From NCBI GenBank assembly GCA_024641305.1, contig JAHEDI010000001.1, forward strand, positions 117,501-181,494: a stretch of 63,994 nucleotides of DNA, written 5' to 3'. Below the pieces are notes generated by a model. It worked only from the letters and a program-made list of their open reading frames with translations, made no database searches and was not told the origin of the DNA. Below, one piece after another: positions 44,517 through 52,547 of this stretch (position 1 is the first letter of the stretch; each line of letters begins with the position of its first letter). The translations under genes and the position numbers were made by a program. The stretch is from a bacterium (GTDB lineage Bacteria; Actinomycetota; Acidimicrobiia; Spongiisociales; JAENVV01).

Positions 44517-45743
44517 CTATTGGACGAGGTTCACGATGTTGAACATCGGCATGTACAGGGCGATGAGCATGCCACCGACGGTCGCACCGAGGACCACGAT
44601 GAGCAATGGTTCGATAAGGCTCGTGAGACCTTCGACCATGGACTGGACTTCTGAGTCATAGAAGTCTCCGACCTTCTCCAGCATAGTGTCGAGCGCACCG
44701 GTCTCCTCACCTACGGCAATCATCTGCACCACCATGGCTGGGAACACCGGATGGTTATTAAGCGGTGCCGAAATTGACTCTCCTTCGGCAACCGACGCCT
44801 TGACATCTTGCACGGCGCGGGCGACAACCGCGTTGCCTGCCGTGTCGGACACGATATCCATGGCCTGGAGAATCGGTACACCGGTCTTGGTCAGAGCAGC
44901 CAGGGTGTGAGAGAACCGGGCTATAGCTGTCTTGTGGATGAGGTTTCCGAAAATTGGCAGCTTAAGCTTGATGGCATCGAAGGTCGACCGACCAGCCTTC
45001 GTGGCGATCCACTTCTTGAACCCAACGAAGGATCCGACCGAGATGATGATCACGGCCCACCAGTACGTCGTTACGATTTTTGAAATGAGCAACAAGAACT
45101 TGGTCGCACCGGGAAGTTCACCCCCCAGGTCGGCGTACAGAGCTTCGAACATGGGCACGACGAAGATGATCATGGCGGCCACGATGAAAATGACGAGACC
45201 AAACACGGCCATCGGGTACATCATGGCTGACTTGATCTTGGATCGAAGGGCTACCTGGGCTTCGAGAGTATCGGCGAGTCGCAAAAGGGTGTCATCGAGC
45301 ACACCACCGACTTCACCGGCTCGAACCATGGCGGTGTACAGCTGATTGAAGGCCCTGGGGTGCTGTTCCATGGCGGCGGACAGGCTGGTGCCTCGCTCTA
45401 CATCGGCCTTCACGGCATTGATGATCACAACCAACGCTTTGCTTTCGGTTTGGTCGGCGAGGATGCTGAGAGACCGGAGCAACGACAGACCCGCATTGAT
45501 CATTGTGGCGAACTGGCGGGAAAAGATTGCGACCTCTTTGGCCTTTACCCGATCCGAGAAGCCGGGAATCTTGATTTCCTTCTTGAGGCCGGCATTGGCA
45601 TTAGCCTGCTCCGACAAGCTCATCGGATTCAAGCCCTTGCCGCGCAAGGCGGACGCTGCCGCAGACTGGCTGGCGGCATCGATCGTGCCCTTCTTCAGCT
45701 TTCCATCGGCGTCTTTGGCACGATATTCAAACGTTGTCGCCAT
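44517..45743 (-). CDS. pilC: Type IV pilus platform protein PilC
   Basis: Membrane platform that couples the motor ATPases to the growing pilus. The 408-residue protein has two T2SSF repeats: first with FSRQFATMINAGLSLLRSL and GEVGGVLDDTLLRLAD (about 74-200), second with FSHTLAALTKTGVPILQAMD and GEETGALDTMLEKVGDFY (about 275-395). Three hydrophobic spans near 168-195, 220-240 and 375-400 are as expected. N-terminal FEYRAKDADGKLKKG is typical. It begins 10 bases after pilT. Confidence 0.95.
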   Translation of the reverse strand: MATTFEYRAKDADGKLKKGTIDAASQSAAASALRGKGLNPMSLSEQANANAGLKKEIKIPGFSDRVKAKEVAIFSRQFATMINAGLSLLRSLSILADQTESKALVVIINAVKADVERGTSLSAAMEQHPRAFNQLYTAMVRAGEVGGVLDDTLLRLADTLEAQVALRSKIKSAMMYPMAVFGLVIFIVAAMIIFVVPMFEALYADLGGELPGATKFLLLISKIVTTYWWAVIIISVGSFVGFKKWIATKAGRSTFDAIKLKLPIFGNLIHKTAIARFSHTLAALTKTGVPILQAMDIVSDTAGNAVVARAVQDVKASVAEGESISAPLNNHPVFPAMVVQMIAVGEETGALDTMLEKVGDFYDSEVQSMVEGLTSLIEPLLIVVLGATVGGMLIALYMPMFNIVNLVQ

Positions 45744-45753
45744 GATTTATCTC

Positions 45754-47322
45754 CTACGCCACGCGACCGACAAGTCGCTGTAGATCTTCGAGGTCGGAGC
45801 AACGCTCCGCTGCGAGTTCATATGTGATTATGTTCCTTCGAACGAGATCAGCCAATGATTGATCCATCGTCTGCATTCCCCACTTGCCGCCGGCCTGCAT
45901 GGCGGTGGCGATCTGATGGTTCTTGCCCTCCCGGATGAGGTTTCGCACCGCCGGCGTGGCGATCATGACCTCGATCCCCGGCACCCGACCCCGACCGTCC
46001 CTGGTGGGGAGCAATTGCTGGGTTACGACGGCTTGCAAGGTCGCGGCCAACTGGACCCGCACCTGTCCCTGCTGGTGCGATGGAAAGACATCGATCATAC
46101 GGTCAATGGTCTGTGGGGCATCCTGCGTGTGCAAGGTCGCAAACACGAGGTGACCAGTCTCGGCCGCGGTGAGGGCCGTCGATATCGTCTCAAGGTCTCG
46201 CAGCTCACCGACCAGAATGACATCAGGGTCCTGGCGAAGTGCATGCCGAAGAGCCATGTTGAAGCCAACCGTATCGGCGCCGACTTCTCGCTGATTGACA
46301 ATGGCCTTCTGATGATGGTGAAGAAACTCAATGGGGTCCTCGACCGTCAGGATATGACAGGCTCGGCGCCGGTTGATGAGATCGATAATCGACGCCAACG
46401 TGGTCGACTTTCCTGACCCGGTCGGACCAGTAACCAATACGAGTCCACGGGCGTAGTCGGCAAACTCTTTGACAACCGTGGGTACGCCGAGTTCTTCCAG
46501 TGGTTTGATGACGTCGGGAATGGCTCGAAAGACCGCCCCGACCGCATCTCGCTGAAAGAAAACATTGAGACGGAAGCGACCCTTCCCTTGGAGCGGATGG
46601 GACGCATCGAGCTCCAGGGTCTCCTCCAGCTTCTCGCGTTGTTTCTCGGTCAAAATGGCGTAAACCATTCGACGAATCTCGGCAGGCATCATGACGCCAA
46701 ATTCGGGCAGCTGACGCAACTCACCGTTCACGCGTATCTGAGGAGTTGAGCCCGCCGTGATGTGGAGGTCAGAACCGCCCTCATCGACCAGAATCGTGAG
46801 GAGCCGATTGACGTGCAACGCGGGTTCGGCAATCTCCATGTCGGCGGCGGCGCCACCCATCCCTGGAATCCGGGTAACCGGAATCTCCTCGGGACCATGC
46901 ATGAAAGCAAGGGCCCGCTGGATGGCATCCTTGGTAGCCAGGGCCAGTGTTACCTTTTTGCCGGTGATCTGTTCGAGCCGGCGGTGTCGTTCCGCATCGA
47001 ACGGGTCGGCCACGGCAACGGTCAGGGTGCTGTCTTTCAACCGGACCGGTATCGCCAGAAGGGCGGTCGCATCGTCGCCGCCCAGGATGGCGACAACGTC
47101 GGGGTCGAGAAGCTCGTCATCAAGTTCGACATATTCCATTCCTACCCGATCGGCCACAGTCCTGAGAAGATCTTCTTCACGGACAAAGCCGTCATCGGTC
47201 AGGATCTTGGCCATGGGGGTCCCGGTGGCCTGTTCCTTTGCCAGCACCGTCTCAAGCACATCCTTCGAGAGGAGGTGTCTGTCAACGAGAAGCTCGCCGA
47301 GTTTTCGAGATGCTGAGTTCAT
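45754..47322 (-). CDS. pilT: PilT-type retraction ATPase with N-terminal MshEN-like domain
   Basis: Motor for pilus retraction. Residues about 165-522 are PilT: N2 domain HVNRLLTILVDEGGSDLHITAG, Walker A GPTGSGKSTT (299-308), Asp box VEDPIEF, Walker B VILVGELRD (368-376), His box HLVFATLHTQDA, and AVRNLIREGK (458-467), the PilT hallmark. Residues 1-150 are an MshEN-like module (KLGELLVDRHLLSKDVLETVL, then PMAKILTDDGFVREEDLL), which PilT proteins of about 350 residues normally lack. It lies between pilB and pilC; the leader of 144 bases holds a small hairpin. Confidence 0.93.
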   Translation of the reverse strand: MNSASRKLGELLVDRHLLSKDVLETVLAKEQATGTPMAKILTDDGFVREEDLLRTVADRVGMEYVELDDELLDPDVVAILGGDDATALLAIPVRLKDSTLTVAVADPFDAERHRRLEQITGKKVTLALATKDAIQRALAFMHGPEEIPVTRIPGMGGAAADMEIAEPALHVNRLLTILVDEGGSDLHITAGSTPQIRVNGELRQLPEFGVMMPAEIRRMVYAILTEKQREKLEETLELDASHPLQGKGRFRLNVFFQRDAVGAVFRAIPDVIKPLEELGVPTVVKEFADYARGLVLVTGPTGSGKSTTLASIIDLINRRRACHILTVEDPIEFLHHHQKAIVNQREVGADTVGFNMALRHALRQDPDVILVGELRDLETISTALTAAETGHLVFATLHTQDAPQTIDRMIDVFPSHQQGQVRVQLAATLQAVVTQQLLPTRDGRGRVPGIEVMIATPAVRNLIREGKNHQIATAMQAGGKWGMQTMDQSLADLVRRNIITYELAAERCSDLEDLQRLVGRVA

Positions 47323-47447
47323 GGCTACCTGGTTCCCCTTGTGCGGTCACAAAATGCGGTCTCTGTATCTTTCGGCACCACAAAGGGCGGCCTGAATGAT
47401 TTCTCCGCGTAGCGAAGGCTGAAGTGGCCGGACCCAGCGGTCGGGCG

Positions 47448-47464
47448 GAATCCTGAGAGGATTC
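47448..47464 (-). other. Small hairpin after the pilB stop
   Basis: GAATCCT pairs perfectly with AGGATTC around a 3-base loop, 2 bases after the pilB stop. No U-run follows. The remainder of the gap to pilT (47323-47447) shows no convincing promoter or riboswitch. Confidence 0.4.
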
Positions 47465-47466
47465 GC

Positions 47467-49149
47467 CTATACCGTAACCCGAAGAATCTCTTCGATTGAG
47501 GTTTCTCCACGCCGAGCCTTCAACAGGCCGTCCTGACGAAGCGGGCGCATGCCTTGTTCAACCGCCATTTTTTTGATGGAGTCGGTAGTGGCCTGGTCGA
47601 CCGCCATCCGCTCGATCTCTTCTGAAACCAGCATGAGCTCATGGAGCGCCAAACGGCCTCGGTAGCCGGTGTTGCCACATCGGGCGCACCCCCCCGGCTT
47701 GTACAACTCGGGCACATCGTCGCCAAGTTCGTCGAACTGCCACCCGACCCGGGCCAGGGCATCTTTGGTGGGCTGATACGGCGTCTTGCACTCCGCGCAG
47801 AGGCGGCGGGCGAGGCGCTGGCCGAGAACTGAATCGACGGCGGACCCAACCAGGAACGGTTCGACGCCCATCTCGATCAAACGGCTGATGGCGGCCGGGG
47901 CGTCATTCGTATGCATGGTCGAAAGCACAAGGTGACCGGTAAGAGCCGACTCGATGGCGATCTCGCCCGTCTCCTGGTCTCGAATCTCACCGACCAGCAT
48001 GATGTCGGGGTCCTGGCGCAGGAAAGATCGCAGCGCGGAGGCAAAGGTAAGACCGGCCTTTTTGTTGACCTGCACCTGGTTGATACCGGCGAGACGATAT
48101 TCCACTGGATCTTCAATGGTGACAATGTTGACGTCAGGCTGGTTGAGAACGTTGAGGGTCGAATACAGGGTGGTCGACTTTCCCGAGCCTGTTGGGCCAC
48201 AACAGAGGATGGTGCCATAGGCTTTGCTATACGAGGTGGCATAGCGTTCCAGGGTGTCCGGCTCAAACCCGAGCCCCTCGAGTTCGAGGGTCGCGGTCGT
48301 ATTGTCGAGGATACGCATGACGATCTTTTCGCCGTAGATCGTCGGTAGGGAGGACACCCGAAGATCAATCGTTTTGGTGCCGCCGACCCGCAGGCTGATG
48401 CGACCATCCTGTGGGCGTCGGCGTTCTGCGATGTCCATGTCGGCCATGATCTTGAGGCGGCTCACGACCGCATTACTGACCGATCGGGGGGTACGCATGA
48501 TTTCGTGCAACACACCGTCTACCCGAAACCGAACCCGCAAGTCCTTGTCGGTTGGTTCAATGTGGAGGTCTGAAGCCCGCTCGGCCGATGCCTTGGCAAT
48601 AAGCATGTTCACAAGTTTGACGATCGGAGCTTCTTCAGTGGAGGCCTCGACGGCATTGAGATCCTGGGTCTCCATTTCGTCGTCGCCAAATCCGGCGAAG
48701 TCGGTGACAGAATCGTCAAGACCTGCGTTATTCGCAATGGCGTTCTCAACATCGGTGCGGGTGGCGACCTTGGCGAGGACGTCACGACCCGAAATCGCCC
48801 TGATATCGTCGATGGCCAAGACATTGGCGGGGTCCGACAGGGCCACCACCAGTTTGTTGTCTTCGAATCCAATGGGAATCGCCGCATATCGGCGGGCCAG
48901 CGCATCGGGAATGAGAGCGGTGGCGGCCGGATCAATCGTGATCTCCTTGAGATCAACGAACTCGACCCCAATGGCCTTGGCGAGGGTACGCACCAGGTCC
49001 CGTTCTGAGACGATGTTCTCTTCGACAAGAACTCGACCCAGCGGTCGCCCAGTCTCGGCGGCCATGGCCAAACCCTTTTCAAGGAGCTCTTGAGTTAGCA
49101 GCCCCTCTTCGAGAAGAAGGCTGGCGAGGTGTCCGCTATCACGTGTCAT
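47467..49149 (-). CDS. pilB: Type IV pilus assembly ATPase PilB
   Basis: Hexameric motor for pilus extension. The 560-residue protein has an MshEN N-domain (about 5-145, HLASLLLEEGLLTQELLEKG and PLGRVLVEENIVSERDLVRT), the N2 domain (NMLIAKASAERASDLHIEP), Walker A GPTGSGKSTT (318-327), VEDPVEYRL, Walker B IMLVGEIRDQET, STMHTNDAPAA, and a zinc tetracysteine (CAEC ... CARC). MshEN domains bind c-di-GMP in some family members; whether these keep binding residues is not settled. It follows the PATAN gene by 6 bases. Confidence 0.95.
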   Translation of the reverse strand: MTRDSGHLASLLLEEGLLTQELLEKGLAMAAETGRPLGRVLVEENIVSERDLVRTLAKAIGVEFVDLKEITIDPAATALIPDALARRYAAIPIGFEDNKLVVALSDPANVLAIDDIRAISGRDVLAKVATRTDVENAIANNAGLDDSVTDFAGFGDDEMETQDLNAVEASTEEAPIVKLVNMLIAKASAERASDLHIEPTDKDLRVRFRVDGVLHEIMRTPRSVSNAVVSRLKIMADMDIAERRRPQDGRISLRVGGTKTIDLRVSSLPTIYGEKIVMRILDNTTATLELEGLGFEPDTLERYATSYSKAYGTILCCGPTGSGKSTTLYSTLNVLNQPDVNIVTIEDPVEYRLAGINQVQVNKKAGLTFASALRSFLRQDPDIMLVGEIRDQETGEIAIESALTGHLVLSTMHTNDAPAAISRLIEMGVEPFLVGSAVDSVLGQRLARRLCAECKTPYQPTKDALARVGWQFDELGDDVPELYKPGGCARCGNTGYRGRLALHELMLVSEEIERMAVDQATTDSIKKMAVEQGMRPLRQDGLLKARRGETSIEEILRVTV

Positions 49150-49155
49150 GATGCC

Positions 49156-50202
49156 CTAGTTGGAGTCCTGCGTCTCGCCGAGTTCCCGAGCCAAAGCGCT
49201 CAGTCCGCCGCGGCGACGGCGTAGGTTGGCGGCCCGCTCACTGAGCGTTCCCTCCATGTCATCGTCAGCATCGTAGTCGACGGTGACAATCTCGACGGAG
49301 TCGTCGTCCCCGGCGGCCACTTCGCCGATCACTCCCGACAGAACCGACTGGAGTAGATCATCGTCATCGACATCGTCTTCAAAGGAGTTCGAATCGACTG
49401 AGGGAACCTCATCTTCATACAAAAGATCACTGCGATTCATGGAGAACGTCCCCGAACCACCCAGGTTTGGCTCGGCGAGCACCTCGGTTTCCTGGTAGGT
49501 GGGTACGGTTGTGAAACGCTCCTCGGTTACGGTTATGAGTTCCTGACGAACCAGATTGGCCATGGCCTTGGCCACGACGAACTCAGAAGTACCCGTTCGA
49601 TGAGCAACTTCGGCGATCGTTCCGTGCCCGCCAAGAGCGGCCAGCAGCTTCCAGGTATCAACTTTCAACGTGACATCGCTGGCACCTTCCGGCAATGATT
49701 GGGCCATCCGCAACCCGAATTTGGTGCCAGGAATCACTTCTTCGATGTCAGCCCATTGTTCAGCCCGACGATCAGCCTCGGAAAGACAGATCTCCACGTC
49801 GACCATTTCACCGGCGTCATACCGTGGTGCGACGTCGTCTCCGAAATCGAACGTGCCACGGCCGGGACGGGAAAGGCGGAAAATCACTTCGGTACCCTGC
49901 TCGACCAGGAAGTCTCTCAAGTCGGCGGCGGTGTGGCCCTCGCTCAGGACCTGGGTGACGGTTTGTTCGCGGCGCTCGACCCGCATCCAGTCATCGGTAT
50001 CGACAAATCCCGCGTTCAACAGATCGGAACGGAGATCATCGTCGCGACGCGTCGTGGCATACACGAGTCTCCCGTCGGTGAGATAGATCTTGCCTTCCAC
50101 TCCGCCTGCTTCGACTCGCAAACAGCCGGTCTTCTGGGATCGTGCCAACATCCGTAGCACTTCACCAAGCGGAATCGACTCGAGGCGTCCCGTCAGCGCC
50201 AT
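49156..50202 (-). CDS. PATAN/DUF4388-domain protein
   Basis: Cytoplasmic protein of 348 residues, likely regulatory. The N-terminus MALTGRLESIPLGEVLRMLARSQKTGCLRVE with KIYLTDGRLVYA is a DUF4388 (PATAN) domain (about 1-125), a family found with two-component and surface-motility systems. Residues about 175-245 look like a winged-helix-type segment (TWKLLAALGGHGTIAEVAHRTG). The C-terminal 100 residues are acidic and low complexity with a basic end (NLRRRRGG). It heads PATAN-pilB. Upstream TAAAGCTC at 50269-50262 is a weak sigma-28-like -35, with no good -10. Confidence 0.82.
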   Translation of the reverse strand: MALTGRLESIPLGEVLRMLARSQKTGCLRVEAGGVEGKIYLTDGRLVYATTRRDDDLRSDLLNAGFVDTDDWMRVERREQTVTQVLSEGHTAADLRDFLVEQGTEVIFRLSRPGRGTFDFGDDVAPRYDAGEMVDVEICLSEADRRAEQWADIEEVIPGTKFGLRMAQSLPEGASDVTLKVDTWKLLAALGGHGTIAEVAHRTGTSEFVVAKAMANLVRQELITVTEERFTTVPTYQETEVLAEPNLGGSGTFSMNRSDLLYEDEVPSVDSNSFEDDVDDDDLLQSVLSGVIGEVAAGDDDSVEIVTVDYDADDDMEGTLSERAANLRRRRGGLSALARELGETQDSN

Positions 50203-50266
50203 TTCATGACTCCTTCGTAGTCCTGTTCAACAATCTTCGGCCGATCTTGGCAGCGCCTTGAGAGCT

Positions 50267-51058
50267 TTACAGGACCTGGCGGGCCGCCGCGGCCATGGCC
50301 GTTCGATCGGGCACTACCCCGGTCCAAATGGTGAAAGCGGCCACGGCTTGACCAAGAAGCATGTCGACACCTGGCGAACACGGGATCCCCAGCTGAAGCG
50401 CTCGCAAGGCTGCCGGGGTGGGACGATCACCGTAGGGCATGTCCACCAAACCGACAGCAACTTCGAGCAGTCCAGGTGGAAGGCTTTCGCCTGCCATTCC
50501 GACCCGGGTGGCATTGACGACTACCGAGCCCGGTATCGGGGTCTCCCATGCGACAAACCGGGCCGACGACCCGGTTCGGTCGAGCAGCGCCCGGGCCCGA
50601 TCCTCGTTCCGGGTGCTCAGATACACGCGGTAATCGGCCTGGCGGCCTTCTTCGACGGCCACGAGGGCAGCGGCGGCGGCACCGCCCGCCCCGAGGATCA
50701 GGGTCGGGGCGGATACGTTCACCTGCTCGAACGCGTATTTGACTCCGGCCACATCGGTGTTTTCGGCCACCAGAGAACCGTCCTGATCAATCCACCAGGT
50801 GTTGGCCGCCCCGATCCTCCCGACAAGATCCGAGCGCCGATCGGCGAGTTCCGCTGCGAGATGTTTGTGTGGGGTCGTGATGTTGGCTCCGGTCAGCACG
50901 CCGTCGCGCAATTCCCTGGCGGCGACTTGCATTCCGTCCGCATCGACTCGCCGGGCCAGATACTGACCGGGAATACCAGCCGCCGAGAGGGCGGCGGTAT
51001 GCATGGCAGGAGACCTTGAATGGCTGACCGGATCGCCAAGCACGACCAATCGCATCAT
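50267..51058 (-). CDS. aroE: Shikimate dehydrogenase
   Basis: NADPH-dependent reduction of 3-dehydroshikimate. N-terminal substrate site GDPVSHSRSPAMHTAAL, catalytic Lys in ITTPHKHLAAELAD, NTDVAGVKYAFE, the dinucleotide motif LILGAGGAAAAAL, and NATRVGM. At 263 residues it is complete. The ATG at 51058 overlaps the mltG stop as ATGA. In this chromosome aroE is separated from aroC-aroB by the pilus genes. Confidence 0.94.
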   Translation of the reverse strand: MMRLVVLGDPVSHSRSPAMHTAALSAAGIPGQYLARRVDADGMQVAARELRDGVLTGANITTPHKHLAAELADRRSDLVGRIGAANTWWIDQDGSLVAENTDVAGVKYAFEQVNVSAPTLILGAGGAAAAALVAVEEGRQADYRVYLSTRNEDRARALLDRTGSSARFVAWETPIPGSVVVNATRVGMAGESLPPGLLEVAVGLVDMPYGDRPTPAALRALQLGIPCSPGVDMLLGQAVAAFTIWTGVVPDRTAMAAAARQVL

Positions 51059-52128
51059 GGAAAGAGGCCTTCGGCCTTCGCCTTGTCCTTCCAACCCAAA
51101 AACTCGTTGTAGTCGGCTGTGAAGCTATGTGAACCATCCGCGGCGGTCAGGACGTAGTAGATGTAGTCGGTGACGGGCGGGTCGGCAATCGCCTCGAGCG
51201 AGGCCAACCGGGGCCCTCCGATCGGAGTGGGCGGGAGACCGAGGTTCAGGTAGGTGTTGTACGGGGAGTCGATCTCCAGGTCATTGAGTGTCAGTCCAAT
51301 CCCCCTGGCATCGAGGGCATACAGCACGGTGGCGTCAATCTGGAGCGGCATGCCAACCTCGATCCGATTGACGATGACCGAGGCAACGCTAGGCCGATCA
51401 ATGTCAACTTTGGTCTCGGCTTCGATGATCGAGGCGGCCACGATCCCTTCGTAGATCGTGAACCCCCGCTCGGTCCACGGTGACCAGTTGATCGAACCGA
51501 CTCTGGTCTCCATCGTCCGCGCCAGCTTACCGAGGATGGCGGCAGCACTCGCGTCAGTCTCAAACTCGTATGTGTCGGGAAATAGCAGGCCTTCCCAAGC
51601 CTGAATGGTGTCGAAATCACCATCTAGCAGCGAGCTTTGGACGGCCCCACTCAACAACGCTTCTTCCAGTTCGCCTTCCGTAAAGGGGGTTTGAGTAGAG
51701 ACTTCAGTGAGGACTTCACCGATTCGAAGCCCCTCTCTCACGGTGATGCGGTAAGTCTCAAAGGCCGGTCCGGCCAGCAAAGCGGCGATCACGTCATCCA
51801 TGGACATCCCGGTGGTGAGGTCGTACCGTCCCGCCCCGAGTCGTTGCTCATAGCCGCCATCTTTGACCGCCTGCTCAAACTCTTTGGCTGACGCAATGAC
51901 ATCGGCTTCCTGAAGCAGCGACCCGATGGTCCTGGCTGACGCCCCGGCCGGAACCTCCACGGCCACCGGAACACCCACCGTGGCAGTAGAGGCCATCGTC
52001 GTCGGGGAGGCGCCATCGAGGAATCCCGAGAACATGGCTTTACCGACCAGGCCAAGCCCGAGTATCGCCACAAGGACGATTACCACGGCCAGTACACTGC
52101 GATTTCGCGGTTCTTCAAACGATGTCAT
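51055..52128 (-). CDS. mltG: Endolytic murein transglycosylase
   Basis: Membrane-anchored enzyme that cuts nascent glycan strands and sets their length. One membrane helix (11-32), a LysM-like segment (about 57-120), then the YceG domain with WEGLLFPDTYEF (179-190), VAASIIEAETK with catalytic E236, VIVNRIEVGMPLQIDATVLYAL and YNTYLNLGLPPTPIGGP. At 357 residues it is typical. It overlaps the ruvX 3' end by 14 bases. Confidence 0.94.
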   Translation of the reverse strand: MTSFEEPRNRSVLAVVIVLVAILGLGLVGKAMFSGFLDGASPTTMASTATVGVPVAVEVPAGASARTIGSLLQEADVIASAKEFEQAVKDGGYEQRLGAGRYDLTTGMSMDDVIAALLAGPAFETYRITVREGLRIGEVLTEVSTQTPFTEGELEEALLSGAVQSSLLDGDFDTIQAWEGLLFPDTYEFETDASAAAILGKLARTMETRVGSINWSPWTERGFTIYEGIVAASIIEAETKVDIDRPSVASVIVNRIEVGMPLQIDATVLYALDARGIGLTLNDLEIDSPYNTYLNLGLPPTPIGGPRLASLEAIADPPVTDYIYYVLTAADGSHSFTADYNEFLGWKDKAKAEGLFP

Positions 52129-52531
52129 GGCTCTCTCCTGCGGGTTGAATGTCGAGCCAGCGCTGCAGCAGAACCGCCGCCGCCACTTTGTCTACGACCT
52201 TTCTTCTCTTTTCGCGACGTACCCCGGAGTCGATCAGGACCGATTGGGCGGCAGCGGTGGTGAAGCGCTCATCGACCGTTTCGACTGGGAGTCCGGTGAT
52301 CCCGGCCAGATGATCGGCAAACCCAACGGCTGCCCGGGCCGCCGCGTCGTTCCGGCCCTGCAGGTGGGTCGGCAGGCCAACGACGATGCGTTCAACATCA
52401 CTCTCGGCAACGATCGAGACCACTTCCGAGTCAAACACGCTCGCCTCAACCACCCGAAACGGTTGGGCGGTGATATGTAGTTGATCAGAGAGGGCAACGC
52501 CGATTCGGGTGGTACCGTAATCGACGCCCAT
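52115..52531 (-). CDS. ruvX: Putative pre-16S rRNA nuclease YqgF (RuvX)
   Basis: RNase H-fold nuclease implicated in 16S rRNA 5' maturation, earlier named a Holliday junction resolvase. With ATG at 52531 it is 138 residues: MGVDYGTTRIGVALSD, IVVGLPTHLQGRNDAAARAA, VETVDERFTTAAA and KVVDKVAAAVLLQRWLD. The longer open frame upstream overlaps alaS and fits nothing. GGGA lies 7 bases before the chosen ATG. alaS-ruvX-mltG-aroE is the usual actinobacterial order. Confidence 0.93.
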   Translation of the reverse strand: MGVDYGTTRIGVALSDQLHITAQPFRVVEASVFDSEVVSIVAESDVERIVVGLPTHLQGRNDAAARAAVGFADHLAGITGLPVETVDERFTTAAAQSVLIDSGVRREKRRKVVDKVAAAVLLQRWLDIQPAGESHDIV

Positions 52532-52547
52532 GACGCGTCCCAGGGTT

